Assembly (NCBI GenBank): GCA_964485515.1
Contig: CAZALT010000001.1
Location: 1-64,000, forward strand
Source of the DNA: CAZALT01 sp964485515
GTDB lineage: Bacteria; Actinomycetota; Acidimicrobiia; Acidimicrobiales; Acidimicrobilacustridaceae
Length of the DNA: 64,000 nucleotides
Direction: 5' to 3'
The stretch's first letter is position 1. Every line of letters begins with the position of its first letter. This document shows positions 53,476 through 61,743 of the stretch, piece by piece. The notes under the pieces were generated by a model. That model made no database searches. It saw nothing but the letters and a program-made list of their open reading frames with translations, and was not told the origin of the DNA. A program made the translations under genes and the position numbers.

Positions 53476-54186
53476 TCAGCGCGGGCCGAGCTTCGAGTAC
53501 CGCACGATGCAGTACATGGCCCGGAAGCCGTCCTTCCAACCGATCTTCTTGCCCTCTTCGTAGGTGCGGCCCTGGTACGAGATGCCGATCTCGTACACCC
53601 GCCACCGCTGCGCCGCGATCTTCGCGGTGATCTCGGGCTCGATGCCGAACCGGTTCTCCTCGAGGGTGAAGCTCTCGAGGACCTCCCGCCGGAACACCTT
53701 GTAGCAGGTCTCCATGTCGGTGAGGTTGAGGTTGGTGAACATGTTCGAGGCCATGGTGAGGGCCTTGTTGCCCACCGAGTGCCAGAAGTAGAGGACCCGG
53801 TGGGGGCGACCGCCGAGGAACCGCGAGCCGTAGACGACGTCGGCCTTGCCTTCGAGGAGCGGCTCGAGGAGGTCGCCGTACTCGCGGGGGTCGTACTCCA
53901 GGTCGGCGTCTTGCACCACGACGAACTGGGAGGTTGCTTCGGCGAACCCCCGGCGAAGCGCGGCGCCCTTGCCCTGGTTGTGGTCCTGGAGCAGGACCCT
54001 GACCGACGGGTGGTCGATCTCGGAGAGGAGCTTGCGGGTGCCGTCGGTCGAGCCGTCGTCGACGATGAGGACCTCGTTGGTGAACGGCGAGGCGAGCACC
54101 TGATCGAGGACCTCGACGATCGTGGTCTCCTCGTTGAAGCAGGGGATCACGACGGTGAGGCAGCGGTTTGGGTCGGTGGTGGTCAT
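53476..54186 (-). CDS. DPMS-like family 2 glycosyltransferase
   Basis: A 236-residue GT2 of the polyprenol-phosphate mannose/glucose synthase group. Visible: LTVVIPCFNEETTIVEVL, VLIVDDGSTDGTRKLL, DHNQGKGAALRRGFAEA, QDADLEYDPREYGDLL (DxD), and GSRFLGGRPHRVLYFWHSVGN. It likely makes a lipid-linked sugar donor for membrane glycosyltransferases such as the AftD-like neighbour. ATG 54186 is used; TACGAT lies 10 nt upstream. It lies 31 bp after the AftD-like gene. Confidence 0.93.
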   Translation of the reverse strand: MTTTDPNRCLTVVIPCFNEETTIVEVLDQVLASPFTNEVLIVDDGSTDGTRKLLSEIDHPSVRVLLQDHNQGKGAALRRGFAEATSQFVVVQDADLEYDPREYGDLLEPLLEGKADVVYGSRFLGGRPHRVLYFWHSVGNKALTMASNMFTNLNLTDMETCYKVFRREVLESFTLEENRFGIEPEITAKIAAQRWRVYEIGISYQGRTYEEGKKIGWKDGFRAMYCIVRYSKLGPR

Positions 54187-54217
54187 CGCACGGAGAATCG
54201 TAGATCGCGGGAGTGGG

Positions 54218-57200
54218 TCATCGGGCAACCGGATGGTCAGGGCCGGTCGGCCCGGTGGCGACGAGGGGGTCGTCGACCGCGGCGGGATCGGCGGGGCGGG
54301 CCAGGTGGCCACGGAGGCCTTCGGCGAGGAGGAAGTAGAGCGTGAGCAACCCCAGGAAGTCGATCCGCGAGAACTGCATGGCCCAGTCGAAGTCGGCCGA
54401 GATCGGACGGAAGATCTGGGCGGCGACGATGAAGCCAGCCGCGAGCCCGAGCGAGGCCGCGGCGGCGAGGCCGAGCATCCCTCGGCCCCGCCGGCTGCGG
54501 AACGCGGCGAGGACCGCCACGACCACGACGATCGTGAGCGCCGGGTACCACGAGGTGAACGGCGTGGTCAGGAAGGCGAAGCTGCCGAGCACCGCGGCGG
54601 TGATGACCGTCGTGCGCGGATCCACCCGCGAGCCATCGCCGAGCAAGCTCGTGAAGACCGGACCGCTTCTCGCTCGTTCGTCGTAGCCACCGATCTCGTC
54701 GGGGCCGTCGATCTCGTCGTAGCCACCGATCTCGTCGGGGCCGCCGACGATGTCGGTGCCGGCGTCGGCGATGTCTGTCGGGCGGCGCCTGCCGCGCGAT
54801 CCCACGGCGATCAGGGCCAGGCACAGTGCGACGACGACGATGGACACGCCGATGCAGATCCACACGAGTCGTTGCGGGGTCCATTCGATGCGGATGGTGA
54901 GCGGCTGATCGGAGTCCGGCGCAACCAGCCAGCCGTTGCCGTAGCCGTCGATGAGCTGCGACGGACCGAGGTCGACGCCGTCGACCGTCGCCGTCCAACC
55001 CGCGCTCTCCGACTGGCCCAGAGCGAGCCAGAACGGCTCGCCCGCGGCGTCGACGGTGACGTCGTAGTCGACTCGACCGGCGTGGTCGACGGTGACGGGC
55101 GGACCCACAGGAGCGTCCTCCGCGGCGGAGGCGAGCTCGGCGGGGGAGGTGGGACCGCCGCCCGGGGCCGAACCGAGCAGGAGCCGGTCGACGTCGATGC
55201 CGAGGTCCTGGCCTTGTGCCGTGCGGATCACATGGTCGCCCACTTCGAGCCGGAGTGCTGATGCGTCGTCGCCGCAGCTCTCGACTTTCAGAGCCTCGCG
55301 GCGCAACGCGGCGTCGGTGGTCCCCGTGACCCGGAGGGGCCGTCCCTCGCCGTCGACGGTGAGCAGGTCCGTGCGGCAGCCCGAGTCGAACGCGGCGGGA
55401 AGCGGCGTGGCCTGCACACCGGGCATGCCCAGCTCGGCGATCGAGACGGGAAAGCCGATCGTCGACGTCGAGTACCAGTCGATGGTGGTGGCCTCGTGGA
55501 CCGCGTCGATCGTGAAGGTGAACTGAGAGCCGGTGACAGGCTGGGGAAGATCGACGCGGAGGACCGTGCGTCCGCTGGAGGTCGCCTCGGTCGACAGGGA
55601 GCTCACGTCGAGCAGAACCGGCGCCTGGACGTTCCCGTCGACGACCAACGACAGCGAGGCGGGCACCGAGTGGCGGCCATCGGTCACCACCGCGAGGTCG
55701 AGGTGGTCGAAGGTGACCGGTTCGGGGTTGGTGACGGTGATCGCCGCACCCTCGGCGCTGCTGAACGGCGTGGTCCACGACGTCGACGGGTCGCCGTCGA
55801 TGGCCGACCGGGCGCCGTCGGCCAGGCTCCCAGGCAACCGAGCCGTGCTCGTGGCCGTCGGGCCCGACACCGTGGCGCCGCTGAGCAGGCCGACGAGGGT
55901 GGTCTCGTCGACGTAGCTCGACAGCCGAGCTTGCCCAGCGAGCGCGAACGTCCGCGTGGTCGGGAGGGTGACGATGCGACGCATCGACGCCTCCTCGTCG
56001 GTCCGGACCGGTTCGAGCGGGTTGGAGCGCAACCTGGTGAACAGGAACGACAGCGCGTGGTCCTGCGATGACGCCCCGGCTCGGTCGAGGAGGTCGGTCG
56101 GGGGACGGACCAGCTCCTCGACGCGGACGTCGGCGATGCCGACCTCGGCGAAGCCGACACCGCTCAGGCTCTGGTAGCGGCGAAGCCGGCCAGCGTCGGT
56201 GCCGGTGATCTCGATGGCCACCTTCGAGATGTCCTGGCGCTCGAACGACAGGACCTGCCCATCACCGTCGATCGAGGTGGCGTCAAGGTCCGTGTCGAAG
56301 CTGCGGGTGGCCCCGTCGGGGTGCGTGACGGTGACGCGCACCGAGGTGATCCACCGGTTTCGGATGCCGGTCTGGGGCTGCAGCACGGTGATGTGGTCGG
56401 TGGTCACCGGGGCGTCGAGATCGATGTGGAGGGTCTCGCCGATCGCGACGGCGCCGTCGCCGGCGCGCCACGACGTGCGGGGATCACCGTCGAGAGCGTT
56501 CACCGCACGGTCGTTGGGGGTGTAGGTGACCTGGTTGCCGTAGCTGGTCGCGGTCACGGTCGCCCCACCGATCTGCTCGGTCACGGTGTAGGCGTCGTCG
56601 GCCGCGTTCGGGAAGACTTCGAGGCGCTGGTCGTTGGGATCCCACCGCAGGGGCGTCTCACCGGCTCGTTCGGTGTACCCGGTGGTCTCGCGCAGGGTGC
56701 CCCATCGCCGGGCGCGCTTGCGGTTGGTGTCGCTCACCAGCAGGTCGGCGCCTTGCGCGTAGACCACCTCGAACCGATCGGCGGTGGGTCCGGCGAACGA
56801 CGCCGAGTAGAAGCTCGCACGGTTGGGGTCGAGGATGCCGATCGAGGCGGCGTCGACGATGCCGTCGCCGTCGCCGGCCAGCAGCAGCGGGGTGACCGCC
56901 GCGTGGGTGCGCACGATGGGGATCGTGGGGTCGACGCCGAACACCGACACGGCGGGCGGGTTCTCCGTGGGCCGGCCGTGGGCGAGCTCGATCTCGTCGA
57001 CGAGCGGAAGGGAGTCGATCGGGATGTTCGGCGTCGTCGGTCCGAACGGCACGGGTGCCGCGAGACCGGGCGCCGTGTTCAGCAGCGCCCACATGTCGCG
57101 GGGCCGCGCCGTGCGGAACCGCTCGTACTGGAGATCGCCGCGGAGCACGATGTCGCCGGATGCCATGACCTGGGCGAGCGGCGCGACGGCGACAGCATCC

Positions 57201-58825
57201 ATCGTGTCCTCGTGGAAGCGCCGATCGAAGGCGTTGAGGAGGTTCGCGGAGGCAGGAGCTCCCCACACGAAGAGCTCTCGGGCCACATAGGCACGATCGG
57301 TGAGGCCGGGGGTGATCGGATCGACGGTGTTGCCCCAGCGGTAGCTGGCGAAGTCGGTGCCCGGCACCTCGAGGATGCGGGTGCCGTGGTCACCGGCGTC
57401 GAGGAAGGCCACGGCGTCCTGCCAGTACTGGGGGATCTGCTCGTCGCGCTTGAGGTTGGACGCCACCATGTCGCCGGTCCACAACGTGGGCAGGTTGGCC
57501 ACGATGAGCAGGCACACGAGCCCGGTGACAGGGAGGCCATAGCGGGGGAGGCGGCGTGCGACCGCGCTGACCCCGGCACCGAGGAACACCGCGGTGGCGA
57601 GGATGACGAGGGGTCCGGCTCGTGGCGTCGACCGGAGCGACAGCCCCGCGTCGGTGCGGGTGAACGCCTTGAACACCGCACCGACGGGTGAAGGGGAGTC
57701 GAACGGATGGCTGGCGATGGCCAGGAAGGCACCGAAGACGAGGAGCAGGACGAAGAACAGGCGCTGACGCCACCGGATCAGGGCGGCGGACGCGATGGCC
57801 AGGACCGGCAGCGCGTAGCTCAGGGCGATCACGAGGACGTTCTCGGTGTAGGTCTCGCCTGGTTCGACCCACGGCCCGAGCTTGTCGCGGCCGTAGAAGA
57901 ACCAGTAGCCGAGGCCACGGAGCACCTCGGGAGGCGACGACACGCTGGCCACGGTCTTGTAGGTCTCGGTGTACCGGATGACCGGGAGCCCGTACTTGCC
58001 CTCGGCCCACAGCCCGCCGACCCACCACAGCGAGGTGAGCAGGGTGAGGATCCCGATCCGCCCGCAGGCGGCGAGCGCCTTGCGCAGCGAGACCTCCCGG
58101 GCGAACCACACGGCGTAGATCACCCACAGCAGCGGACCGAAGCCGACCATGATGAGCGCGGTGGCGTTGATGCCGCCGACGGTCTGGACAACGAGCGCGA
58201 ACAGGGCGGGCGCCCGCCACCGCTCCAGGCGGCTCGTGGTCGGCCACAGCGACCGGGCGGTGAGCGCGATGAGCCAGGGCAGTGCGGCCCAGGGCAGCAG
58301 CAGCACGGAGATGCGCGCCGAGTAGTCGAGTAGGTACGGGCTGAGCATGTAGGCCAGCGCGGCGACGAGGAGCCCGCCGTTGCGCCGGCCGAGACCCTGC
58401 GGGTCGATCGTGCGCAGCAGGTACCGGACGCCGAGCGCGGCGCCGAACAGCAGCGTGCCGAGCCAGAGCCGCTGGGCAACCCAGTCGGGGATGCCGATGG
58501 CGTCCATCACCCAGTAGAAGGGCCCCATCGGCCACAGGTAGCCGATGTTCTGGTGGGTGACCGTGCCCAGGCCGATCTGGTTGTCCCAGACGTACGGGGC
58601 GTCGCGCAGGAGCTTGCCGGGGTCGAGGTAGAGGTAGGTCTTGGTGTCGGCTCCGACCTTTCCCGGTGCGGTCAGCAGCAGCGGGATGTAGGCCAGCAGG
58701 GCGGGGATGACGACGACGAGCGCGTTCGACCACCGATGCCAACCGGTGGCCGGGGCGGGAGGCGCCTCGCGACGTCGGTCACCCGGCGCACCGAGTGACG
58801 CGGTCGCCGGGCCGGCGCTGCTCAC
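54218..58825 (-). CDS. AftD-like alpha-(1->3)-arabinofuranosyltransferase
   Basis: A 1535-residue GT-C membrane enzyme of the DUF3367/AftD family. The N-terminal multi-helix GT-C domain has the catalytic-type Asp in GKVGADTKTYLYLDPGKLL and the family signature THQNIGYLWPMGPFYWVM. Large extracytoplasmic beta-rich (F5/8 type C-like) regions follow, and four or five C-terminal helices (about 1320-1500). It uses a decaprenyl-phosphate arabinose-like donor to build cell-wall arabinan. A 12-residue DEIGGYDEIDGP repeat lies near 1365. GTG 58825 overlaps the GT4 stop by 4 bp. Confidence 0.92.
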   Translation of the reverse strand: MSSAGPATASLGAPGDRRREAPPAPATGWHRWSNALVVVIPALLAYIPLLLTAPGKVGADTKTYLYLDPGKLLRDAPYVWDNQIGLGTVTHQNIGYLWPMGPFYWVMDAIGIPDWVAQRLWLGTLLFGAALGVRYLLRTIDPQGLGRRNGGLLVAALAYMLSPYLLDYSARISVLLLPWAALPWLIALTARSLWPTTSRLERWRAPALFALVVQTVGGINATALIMVGFGPLLWVIYAVWFAREVSLRKALAACGRIGILTLLTSLWWVGGLWAEGKYGLPVIRYTETYKTVASVSSPPEVLRGLGYWFFYGRDKLGPWVEPGETYTENVLVIALSYALPVLAIASAALIRWRQRLFFVLLLVFGAFLAIASHPFDSPSPVGAVFKAFTRTDAGLSLRSTPRAGPLVILATAVFLGAGVSAVARRLPRYGLPVTGLVCLLIVANLPTLWTGDMVASNLKRDEQIPQYWQDAVAFLDAGDHGTRILEVPGTDFASYRWGNTVDPITPGLTDRAYVARELFVWGAPASANLLNAFDRRFHEDTMDAVAVAPLAQVMASGDIVLRGDLQYERFRTARPRDMWALLNTAPGLAAPVPFGPTTPNIPIDSLPLVDEIELAHGRPTENPPAVSVFGVDPTIPIVRTHAAVTPLLLAGDGDGIVDAASIGILDPNRASFYSASFAGPTADRFEVVYAQGADLLVSDTNRKRARRWGTLRETTGYTERAGETPLRWDPNDQRLEVFPNAADDAYTVTEQIGGATVTATSYGNQVTYTPNDRAVNALDGDPRTSWRAGDGAVAIGETLHIDLDAPVTTDHITVLQPQTGIRNRWITSVRVTVTHPDGATRSFDTDLDATSIDGDGQVLSFERQDISKVAIEITGTDAGRLRRYQSLSGVGFAEVGIADVRVEELVRPPTDLLDRAGASSQDHALSFLFTRLRSNPLEPVRTDEEASMRRIVTLPTTRTFALAGQARLSSYVDETTLVGLLSGATVSGPTATSTARLPGSLADGARSAIDGDPSTSWTTPFSSAEGAAITVTNPEPVTFDHLDLAVVTDGRHSVPASLSLVVDGNVQAPVLLDVSSLSTEATSSGRTVLRVDLPQPVTGSQFTFTIDAVHEATTIDWYSTSTIGFPVSIAELGMPGVQATPLPAAFDSGCRTDLLTVDGEGRPLRVTGTTDAALRREALKVESCGDDASALRLEVGDHVIRTAQGQDLGIDVDRLLLGSAPGGGPTSPAELASAAEDAPVGPPVTVDHAGRVDYDVTVDAAGEPFWLALGQSESAGWTATVDGVDLGPSQLIDGYGNGWLVAPDSDQPLTIRIEWTPQRLVWICIGVSIVVVALCLALIAVGSRGRRRPTDIADAGTDIVGGPDEIGGYDEIDGPDEIGGYDERARSGPVFTSLLGDGSRVDPRTTVITAAVLGSFAFLTTPFTSWYPALTIVVVVAVLAAFRSRRGRGMLGLAAAASLGLAAGFIVAAQIFRPISADFDWAMQFSRIDFLGLLTLYFLLAEGLRGHLARPADPAAVDDPLVATGPTGPDHPVAR
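54681..54743. repeat. 36-bp direct repeat in AftD-like gene
   Basis: A 27-bp block is identical at 54681-54707 and 54717-54743. It encodes a 12-residue acidic repeat in a loop between the arabinan-binding region and the C-terminal helices. Confidence 0.95.
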
Positions 58826-60012
58826 GAACGACCGGCGCCGCCGCGCCGCTGACGCAGAGCGACCTCGGCGAGCGGCTCGAACACCCCGAGGGCGGTGTTG
58901 TCCCAGGTGAACTCGGCCGCGAACTCTCGCGCCCCGGAGCTCAACCGGGCGCGGACGTCGGCGTCGGTGAGGATCCAGACGAGGTGTTCGACGAACTCGC
59001 GGTGCGAGGAGGCCAGCAGGCCGCTCTTGCCGTCCGACACCGAGTCGGCGTGCCCCGCGATCCGGGTGGCCAACGACGGCGTGCCGCAGGCCGCGGCCTC
59101 GGTGAGGGTCATGCCCCAACCCTCGGCGATCGAGGCGCTGGCCACCACCCATGCCTGGCGGTACAGGCGGAGCAGTTCGGCGTCGCTGACCCGTCCGGCG
59201 AGGGTGATCCAGCTGTGAGCGTCGAGGTCGACGATGAGCTGTTCGATGTCGGGACGTTCGTAGCCGTCGCCCACGATGACGAGCTCGAGGTCGGGAACCG
59301 ACCGGCGGGCCTCGGCGGCGATGCGGATGAGGTCGTCGAAGCGCTTCGACGGCATGAGCCGACCGACGGCGACCACGAGCGGCTTCGCGCTCTTCTTGCG
59401 TCCCGGTCGGAACCCTTCGTCGATGCCCGGGGGCACGACGCGGACCTGGTGGGGCTTGAACCGCATGTGGGCGATCAGCTCCTGTCGCGACGACTCGGAC
59501 AGCGTCACGATCGGGGTGCGGCGGTACAGCGGAGGGAGGATGCGCGACTCGAGCGTCTCGCCCACCTTGGCCAGCTTCTCCTCGAGGACCATGCGCCACA
59601 TCTCACGATGCACGTGGTGGACGAGCGTGATCTTGGGGCCTCGCGCCCACACGGGACTGAGGAAGGGCACACCGTTCCAGATCTCGACGAGGCCGTCTCG
59701 GGGCCCGTGGAGGCCGCGCAGCTCGGCGATCACCGCGGCAGGGAACACCATGTAACGCCCTCGGCGGCGGATGACCCGGTAGCCGTCTCGCGATCCCTCG
59801 GGAGGATGGCCCTGCGCGTACGAGGTGCGCATCGTGACATCCACGCCGGCCTCGGCCCAGATGCGGGCGATGGTGGCGGCGTGCAGCTCGGAACCGCCTG
59901 CTTCGACGTCGGCGAGATCCCGCCACGCCAGCATGTGGACCCGACGAAGCCCGGACTCTCGGGCCAGGTCGGCGATGCGCGCCACCGCGGTGGACCGCGG
60001 TTCAGGGGTCAT
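58822..60012 (-). CDS. Family 4 glycosyltransferase
   Basis: A 396-residue GT-B enzyme. The N-terminal domain has GGSELHAATIARIWAEAG; the C-terminal Rossmann domain starts VVAVGRLMPSKRFDDLIRIAAEA and has the GT4 nucleotide-sugar motif ASIAEGWGMTLTEAAACGTPSLA. It is cytosolic and probably adds a sugar to a lipid-linked envelope glycan. ATG 60012 follows the FAD gene by 40 bp, and its stop overlaps the AftD-like start. Confidence 0.94.
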   Translation of the reverse strand: MTPEPRSTAVARIADLARESGLRRVHMLAWRDLADVEAGGSELHAATIARIWAEAGVDVTMRTSYAQGHPPEGSRDGYRVIRRRGRYMVFPAAVIAELRGLHGPRDGLVEIWNGVPFLSPVWARGPKITLVHHVHREMWRMVLEEKLAKVGETLESRILPPLYRRTPIVTLSESSRQELIAHMRFKPHQVRVVPPGIDEGFRPGRKKSAKPLVVAVGRLMPSKRFDDLIRIAAEARRSVPDLELVIVGDGYERPDIEQLIVDLDAHSWITLAGRVSDAELLRLYRQAWVVASASIAEGWGMTLTEAAACGTPSLATRIAGHADSVSDGKSGLLASSHREFVEHLVWILTDADVRARLSSGAREFAAEFTWDNTALGVFEPLAEVALRQRRGGAGRS

Positions 60013-60023
60013 GGGTCCGTCGC

Positions 60024-60056
60024 GGTCGGTGAGGTCGGTGGGGTCGGTGGGGTCAG
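60024..60056. repeat. 9-bp tandem repeat at a stop codon
   Basis: GGTCGGTGA/G units start at 60024, 60033 and 60042, with a partial copy at 60051. The last includes the stop of the minus-strand FAD gene (60053-60055). Confidence 0.9.
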
Positions 60057-61636
60057 GACGCTGGCTGGTTGACCGGATGGTCGTCGCCGTAGGCCGAGCG
60101 GGGGATGACCGGGGCGTCGCGCCCGGTGCTGGCGGGGGACGCGGTGCGATCCTCCTCGTGGTACTCCTCGTCCACGTTGACGTCCCAGATCGAGTGGGAT
60201 GTGCCGTCGGCGATGTTCTCGACCGTGAGCATGGCCGTGAGCATCGAGTGGTCCTGGTTGTTGTACTTGTGCATGCCGTTGCGTCCGACCGGATGCACGT
60301 TGGGGGCATGGACCTCGAGCCAGTCGCGAAGCACCTGCACGTTGTCCTGGTAGTGGTCGTCGTAGAACGGGTACGCCTTGGGCATGCGCACGACGTAGCC
60401 CGACTCGACCAGCGACGGGTCGACGAGCCCGAGGATCTGGAGCTCGCGCTTGCCCCGCTCGATGAGGTCTTCATCTGCTGCGGACCACAACTCGTCGCCC
60501 TCGAACACGAAGTACTCGAGACCGAGGCAGGTCCGTCCGTCCTTGACGAGGTAGGGCGACCAGACACCGAAGTTCTGGATGCGGCCGACCTCGACTTCGG
60601 GCGAGTGGATGTAGATCCAGTTGTCGGGGAAGCCCGCCGACTCGGGAACCACCAGCGCCACCGTGAGGAAGTCGCGGAACGTGAGGTTCTTGGCCGAGGT
60701 GAGCACCTCTTCGGGCGGCGGCGGGTCCATGACCTGGAGCAGACGGGGGAAGGGCATGGACGAGATGATCTCGTCGGCGGGGACCTCGCGGGTTGCGCCG
60801 TCGTGCTCGATGGTGACCGTGGTGGCCCGGCCACCCTCGTGGGCGACCCGAACGACCTTGGTCTGCATGACGACGTCGGATCCGGCGGCCTCGACCAGCT
60901 CGGTGCACCGCTCCCACATCATGCCGGGGCCGTACTTGGGGTACTCGAACTCCTCGATGAGGCTGGTGACCTGCTTGGACTTGTCGCCGCGTCGTCCGAC
61001 GAACTTCGAGCGGACCGGCTCCCAGACCGCGGCCCACAGCGACATGCCCTTGATGCGTTGGGCGCCCCAGTCGGCGGACAGCTCGGAGGCCTCGACACCC
61101 CAGACCTTGTAGTTGTAGGTCTTGAAGAAGTGGTGGTAGAGCCGGCGTCCGTAGTTGCCGACGATGTAGCCCTCGAGGGTGTTCTTGTCCCTGGGTGGCC
61201 GGACCCGGACCCACAGGTAGGACGCCACGCACCGGATGGCTTCGATGATGCCCAGGTTCTTGAGGGCGTTCATCACCTTGATGGGGTAGTCGTAGTACTT
61301 GCCCTCGTAGTAGATGCGGCTCATGCGAGGACGGGTGAGGAACTCGTCGGGCGAGAGGATCTCGTGCCACAGGTCCTCGACGGGCTTGACCTTGGTGAAG
61401 AAGCGGTGGCCACCGATGTCGAACTTCCAGCCGTCGCGCTCGGCGGTGCGGCTGATGCCACCGACGACCGAGTCGCCTTCGTAGATGGTGGCCGTGCGGC
61501 CGCGCTTGGAAAGCTCGTACGCGGCGGTGAGGCCGGCTGGACCGGCTCCGATGATCACGATCTTGTCGTCGTGACCGGACGATCCGCTGGCGGCGGCGGA
61601 CGCGGTCGGAGCGGGTTCAGGCGGTGAAGCAGGCAT
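60053..61636 (-). CDS. FAD-dependent amine-oxidase-like / UDP-galactopyranose mutase-like oxidoreductase
   Basis: A 527-residue flavoprotein. The FAD-binding Rossmann motif is IVIIGAGPAGLTAAYELSKRG (about 26-46), followed by VVGGISRTAERDGWKFDIGGHRFF. KYYDYPIKVMNAL and YVGNYGRRLYHHFFKTYNYKVWG are found in envelope-associated oxidoreductases near glycosyltransferases. It may convert a sugar nucleotide or lipid-linked sugar, but this is inference. ATG 61636 is used. A TATGGT box lies about 40 bp upstream. Confidence 0.88.
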   Translation of the reverse strand: MPASPPEPAPTASAAASGSSGHDDKIVIIGAGPAGLTAAYELSKRGRTATIYEGDSVVGGISRTAERDGWKFDIGGHRFFTKVKPVEDLWHEILSPDEFLTRPRMSRIYYEGKYYDYPIKVMNALKNLGIIEAIRCVASYLWVRVRPPRDKNTLEGYIVGNYGRRLYHHFFKTYNYKVWGVEASELSADWGAQRIKGMSLWAAVWEPVRSKFVGRRGDKSKQVTSLIEEFEYPKYGPGMMWERCTELVEAAGSDVVMQTKVVRVAHEGGRATTVTIEHDGATREVPADEIISSMPFPRLLQVMDPPPPEEVLTSAKNLTFRDFLTVALVVPESAGFPDNWIYIHSPEVEVGRIQNFGVWSPYLVKDGRTCLGLEYFVFEGDELWSAADEDLIERGKRELQILGLVDPSLVESGYVVRMPKAYPFYDDHYQDNVQVLRDWLEVHAPNVHPVGRNGMHKYNNQDHSMLTAMLTVENIADGTSHSIWDVNVDEEYHEEDRTASPASTGRDAPVIPRSAYGDDHPVNQPAS

Positions 61637-61743
61637 GGATTCCAGATCTGGAGCGGCTCGGAAACGAGGTCACCATAGTGGCATGCACCCCCCGACAAGG
61701 GCGATCCCGAGACGAACCGAGACGGGTCCGTCGGCGCCGGCGG